A stretch of DNA of 12,408 nt, taken from NCBI GenBank assembly GCA_900088475.1, contig FLMG01002228.1, positions 1 to 12,408 on the forward strand, read 5' to 3'. The position numbers and the translations under genes are program-made. Of this stretch, positions 8,881 to 12,408 are shown one piece after another (position 1 is the stretch's first letter; each line of letters starts with the position of its first letter). This stretch comes from Hyphochytrium catenoides (Eukaryota; Sar; Hyphochytriomycetes; Hyphochytriales; Hyphochytriaceae). Below the pieces are notes generated by a model. It made no database searches, had not been told where the DNA came from, and saw only the letters and a list, made by a program, of their open reading frames with translations.

Positions 8881-9724
8881 TTCTGAGTGGATTATAGTCC
8901 ATCTAGGCAGTGCGAACCCAGTACCCTTCTAGTGCAGGATAGAGAAAAAGGCAGGATGAGGAGAGTTAAGATGGGAGTAGCGAATGTTCGACATGGCCCA
9001 TTCTCCTCCCATCATCCATCTGCTACATGCCTCTACCAGATGTGCCGTCCAAGATATGTTAACTACGTGACCCGCTATTACGCACCACCGAAAGTTCTCT
9101 ATTACTGAAGCAACTGCTCTGCACCTGTAGTCTGCTCGTTAAATACACTCTACCAAGTATCGTGGGAGCGACACTCTTTCAAGGGATAATGCAAGGCGAA
9201 TCTAAGTATTACCATCTACCCTGGAGTCCTTCGTCGCCACGTGGATCCAGCTGCGTTGCATGAGAGGACGACCAGGTAACAGGTTCGATGTGAGAAGGGA
9301 GACTGTGCAAGGTTTGGTGCGAGTGGAATGAGGAAACCGGTGGTACACCACAGAACCTCATTGTAGCTACATGTTCAAGCCAAAAGGAGGTTTTGGCATT
9401 CAGCACGATGGTAGACTCCTTGCAATACTTCAAATCATCTTGCACCATGTCGCTAAATCGCACCTAGTGGGCGGCCCTTTCGCAGCTTCCTTTGCACCTA
9501 CCTCTGCTCGGCAGCTCACCACTGAATGTAAGGGATTATACTCGCTGCATACCTGTCGGCCGCGAAGAGGTGATTGTTGAGAGGTTCCGTCAGGCTTATG
9601 CGTTGCGGGTGGCTTCAGGCACAGGAGCAGAGTGAAGTGGAGTCAGAGGGTTGCACAGCAAAAGATCGCTTCGAAGACGCGAGTGCGCAATCCCTCCCCT
9701 CCATCAGCCAACCCCTCCTATCGC
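8881..9724. other. No recognisable gene
   Basis: Short open frames occur on both strands (for example 8887-9108 + and 9209-9463 -), but none shows a domain, good splice partners or coding-like composition. A G-box-type CCACGTGG lies at about 9237-9244. Confidence 0.5.
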
Positions 9725-10076
9725 TGCTGAAGAATGGGAACAGCGTTCCAAGGACAGGGATCTTTTGGGGGTATCTTGGAATGGACTGCGAAGCAGCTAT
9801 CCAGTACTAAAATCGAGGCCAACTAGCTGGTCTATTTTATAGAAATGTGAATGCTTTGTCCCACTACTTGGTAGTCGATGCGATGATGCTGAAGAATGGG
9901 AAAGGGTTTCATAGGACGGGGATCTGTTGGCGGGTATCCTGAGAATGGTTGAGGAGCAGCTACCACGGAATGGGACTAAGGGCGAGCTAGCTAGTCTATT
10001 TATAAACAGGTAAATGATTCAAGACAGCTAAAGCATAGACTAGTAGCCGGCCTTTGTCCCACTCGAAGGTGGTCGG
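9725..10076. repeat. Diverged tandem duplication, two copies
   Basis: Copy 1 is about 9725-9876 and copy 2 about 9887-10,076. Both open with tgctgaagaatggga and share ggacaggg/ggacgggg-atct, gggtatc, gaatgg, agcagcta, a ctagct-(g/a)-gtctat block followed by a TTTATA-type A/T motif, and ctttgtcccact near the end. The spacing grows from 162 to 198 nt across the unit because copy 2 carries extra sequence before the last block. It is non-coding, with frames broken in both copies. Confidence 0.75.
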
Positions 10077-10301
10077 AAGGGAGAATGTGATGATCCACGG
10101 TGTTTCATTCAGATACCGTGCTGCTTCAGTGTACAAGTACCGGACAGTAGAACAGTAGGGATCTCAGAGAGTGGACATGCTTCAAAAATCAAAACTATCA
10201 CTAGCTGCATGTGTCCTACTCAGCCCAGGGAGTGCTTTGTGATGAACATTCTTGAGACACTTCCCGGCTGCGCTCTTGCCTGCGCTCACCGCGCGGCCGT
10301 C

Positions 10302-10346
10302 TGTCATCATCGTGTCATCGTGTCATCATCCTGTCATCCTCGGTCA
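10302..10346. repeat. TGTCATC minisatellite
   Basis: TGTCATC occurs at 10,302, 10,313, 10,321 and 10,332, followed by a degenerate GGTCATG. The unit length alternates between about 8 and 11 bases. Confidence 0.7.
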
Positions 10347-11200
10347 TGCCATGGAAGTGATGGAAAGTGATCTTTGATAGGGAAGAACTTTCGTCACTAG
10401 TGGGGGAGGTCTGCAGTAGTAGTAATACATTACCACGATCTGACCGCAGAGAATGCCATTTGGTCTCAATAATATGCCGACACAAGAGTGAATTCGCAAC
10501 AAACATACATTGGAAGAGAATGGACAAAGGCGGACAGACAGAGAAGGATCGAGATGACACTGTCAGTTATGTTAATCAGCGGCAGCTAAAGCCAGAGTGA
10601 AGAGAGATGTAATATGCTAGACGAGAAGATAAACCCTATGTTCCTGCAGCTTCGAAGTGCATAGAAAGGTGACGATCATCTTGATGTTGTGCATGGACCT
10701 TCAAGCGGCGATAGTTCTCTACAAGAAAGAAAGAACGAAGCTTTCTCCTTCCTAGCGGTTGAACGCGTTCTTTCCTAGAGATTCGCTCCTAAGAAGGTTT
10801 GCCCTCAACAAGGCTCGTCGTCGAAGCTCCTACAAGTACTAGACTTATCTGGCGAGCTGCCTTTGGAGAGCCTTCCTCTACCCCAGCAAGCTTGTTCTTA
10901 CCCGCTGCCCGGAGTGGTCGACCGTTTGATGCGTAGTTGACTTCTATCTTTATAAGACCGTAACGACCGTGCTGTGTACTCACTACCAGATCTAATCAGG
11001 GAAAGTAGCTGTCAGGCCGACGAAGTGTCGACTTCTGGGTCATCCGAGTACAAATCATGGCTTGGTCACTGGTCGGCCGCTGTGAATGGGGCTAGGCATG
11101 TGCCAGAATCCAACCTGACCTTGAGAGGTGGCAAGGCCAGGATTAAGCCGAATATACACATTTGCTGCAAAGACTCAAGTAGAGCAGGACAACAGGATGC
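10347..11200. other. No recognisable gene
   Basis: Several 60-80-codon open frames lie on either strand, but none has a recognised domain. There is a TTTATAAG motif at about 10,949 and a 10-base palindrome gaacgcgttc at about 10,758. Neither is linked to a gene. Confidence 0.45.
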
Positions 11201-11204
11201 CAAG

Positions 11205-11228
11205 AGACGGTAAAGAGACCGTTTTTTT
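11205..11228 (+). terminator. Hairpin followed by T7, possible Pol III-type end
   Basis: Arms acggt and accgt (11,207-11,211 and 11,218-11,222) flank a six-base loop, extended by an A-T and a G-T pair, and run into seven T at 11,222-11,228. A T-run of this kind ends RNA polymerase III transcripts, but I found no A/B boxes or known RNA upstream, so this is weak. Confidence 0.25.
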
Positions 11229-11959
11229 CTCTCCCTGGAATGGAGTACATTCTCACTACCTGCCTCTTGCCCACCTTGCAGACACTGGCGTGGCTGGTGG
11301 CAATATCCTGCCCGTGCGCTACACTAACTTACAGGTTGTCTGTTCTAAACACCTGTAAACTAGAGTTTCCGCTTTGAAGCTGAGTAGTATTTTCTTTCCT
11401 CACAATGCATTTGGCATCCTGTACTTGTTGATGTCTGATAGATATATGCTCGCACCTGTCAACTGACCTTCTGACGCATTCGGCAGTCTTCAAGCGATGA
11501 GTTAGCAGCAAGCCCGTCGTCAAGCTCAGGGACAGGGGTAAGAGATCGTGCACATTGCAGAGAGCAAGTCTTTATATCTAATGATGGTATCCTCTGCGCT
11601 TGGGTCCTGGAAATGCAGAACAATATCTTCACTACCTCCGATGGTAGGGACTATTCTAAGATCGCGCTAATCGTGGTTTGCATCGTAGACTTTCCTCAGG
11701 TCAGTCCGACCGGATGAGTGTGCAAATCTAGGTGATAAAGAAGGGGGAGGAGGATCATTTAAATTTATTGCAAGGAAAGTAGGATAAGAATACGAGTACG
11801 ATTAGCTAGCGGCAGAGAAGGGAGAACACTTGTGGCCCAGCGAGACGGGAGAATATGAGTCATATGCACCACGGAGGAAGATGCAGAGAGAGCGGGGAAA
11901 TTTTGCTTGTCTAGAGTAAAAACCGAGCCGACACTTATGAGGTGGCGACTGCTTGTTAG
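11229..11959. other. No firm gene; possible leader or first exon(s) of the right-edge gene
   Basis: No complete gene is seen. A + strand open stretch at about 11,804-11,908 encodes charged residues including Leu-Trp-Pro-Ser-Glu-Thr-Gly-Glu-Tyr-Glu-Ser-Tyr. It might be an upstream exon of the membrane-protein gene, but no phase-compatible donor and acceptor pair stands out. Confidence 0.3.
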
Positions 11960-12078
11960 ATCGTAGCGGCTGCCACAATTCTGCCATCCCATTGGAAAGA
12001 GTCGGCGGGATGCGATGTTCCCCTGCGGTGGTGGGTCGCGTTGTCGGCCGGAAGAATGCTGATCCATCTCATCGCTTG
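11960..12078 (+). CDS. Exon of a membrane protein gene, first visible transmembrane segment
   Basis: The frame is open from just after TAG at 11,957-11,959, a possible acceptor. It encodes about 39 residues with Gly-Cys-Asp-Val-Pro-Leu-Arg-Trp-Trp-Val, then a hydrophobic run Ala-Leu-Ser-Ala-Gly-Arg-Met-Leu-Ile-His-Leu-Ile-Ala. The Cys-Asp-x-Pro-Leu-Arg-x-Trp pattern before a membrane helix is typical of the N-terminal membrane region of plant and protist RING-type membrane proteins. The donor is TTG|gtgcgt at 12,079, phase 2. No start codon lies in this frame, so an upstream exon is needed and the left boundary is uncertain. Confidence 0.55.
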
Positions 12079-12264
12079 GTGCGTGCTCTACCTAGCTGCG
12101 TTCTCCAGCGATCTCGTCTGTCTTCTTTCCCTCCGCCTTTCATTGCCCTCATTATATGGATAGCTGCCGTTTTAGAGGTTAGCCTTACTCACGTGTGCCT
12201 TTGTGTCGGCTAGTTGCATCATATACTTTGGACGTTGCTCCCCACAACAGTTGGTCTCGTACAG

Positions 12265-12400
12265 GCCCGTCTCAACCCAGCAGCAGCTCTATGTTAGAAG
12301 CGGCTGGCTGTTGAACAAGCTTAAGGAAGTCTTAGTAATGGCCGGTCTGGCGTGGTTTGTCATTGGGAACCTGTGGCTTCTGCAATCTGAGAACTGCTCG
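12265..12400 (+). CDS. Next exon of the membrane protein gene (gene continues past window)
   Basis: The exon follows tctcgtacag. Its first base completes a Trp codon (TG|G) from the exon ending at 12,078, giving a 186-nt intron. The 45 following residues have a basic amphipathic stretch, then a membrane helix with Ala-Trp-Phe-Val-Ile-Gly-Asn-Leu-Trp-Leu-Leu and a Cys shortly after. Trp-Phe-x-x-Gly-Asn-x-Trp is a recognisable motif of the membrane region in RING-type E3 ligase-like proteins. The RING itself, if present, lies downstream of the window. The donor TCG|gtaggt at 12,401 ends the exon in phase 0. Confidence 0.6.
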
Positions 12401-12408
12401 GTAGGTAT

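Noticed and set aside
9280-9296. GGTTCGAT resembling a tRNA T-loop
   Set aside because: The flanking bases do not pair as a T-stem, and no acceptor stem, D-arm or anticodon arm is present.
9209-9463. 84-codon minus-strand frame considered as a retrotransposon fragment
   Set aside because: I could not match it to a reverse transcriptase, integrase or gag motif. There are no flanking repeats or frameshifted continuation.
11765-12067. 100-codon minus-strand frame
   Set aside because: It overlaps the better-supported plus-strand membrane-protein exon and shows no domain.
12110-12177. Alternative exon ending Ile-Ala-Ala-Val-Leu-Glu and joined to 12,251
   Set aside because: Phase-compatible, but it implies a 73-nt intron, shorter than every other one here, and it loses the Cys-Asp-Val-Pro-Leu-Arg segment that fits the family. 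It is kept only as a competing model.
1-12408. CRISPR arrays, prokaryotic operons, rRNA genes
   Set aside because: No spaced direct repeats, ribosome-binding sites with adjoining genes, or rRNA-like sequence were seen. Spliceosomal introns mark the window as eukaryotic nuclear DNA.

Overview
This is nuclear DNA from an intron-bearing eukaryote of roughly balanced base composition. It has GT-AG introns of about 180-500 nt with long C/T tracts before the acceptors, no operon structure and wide non-coding stretches. I cannot name the organism. A flagellated alga, another protist or an early-branching lineage would all fit, and nothing here is diagnostic.

The left two thirds (about 449-8348, + strand) is one spliced gene. 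I assembled it by matching reading-frame phase across splice sites: eight exons, seven introns, and a predicted protein of 1971 residues if the ATG at 449 is the start. The order is two N-terminal WW domains, a very long disordered region (Ser/Pro-rich, then about 800 residues rich in Glu, Lys, Arg and Gln, then Ser/Pro-rich, then basic), a compact Tudor-like domain, an acidic Tyr-Glu-Asp motif, and a basic helical C-terminus. One 4.8-kb exon carries almost all of the disordered region. Both WW domains are interrupted by introns, so neither appears as a single open frame. The second is completed only by a GC-AG intron whose acceptor supplies the last Trp. The 5' end is not settled: a C/T-rich tract, an open stretch at 167-274 and a second possible start at 269 leave room for upstream exons.

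From 8349 to about 11,950 I see no convincing gene. This stretch holds the presumed 3' UTR, a diverged tandem duplication (9725-10,076), a TGTCATC minisatellite (10,302-10,346), a near-perfect palindrome (8812-8828) and a hairpin followed by seven T (11,205-11,228).

At the right edge (about 11,960-12,400, + strand) two phase-compatible exons begin a second gene. It encodes a multi-pass membrane protein whose Cys-Asp-x-Pro-Leu...Trp and Trp-Phe-x-x-Gly-Asn-x-Trp motifs resemble the membrane part of RING-type membrane proteins. Its start and its C-terminal part lie outside what can be resolved. The two genes share no visible functional link.
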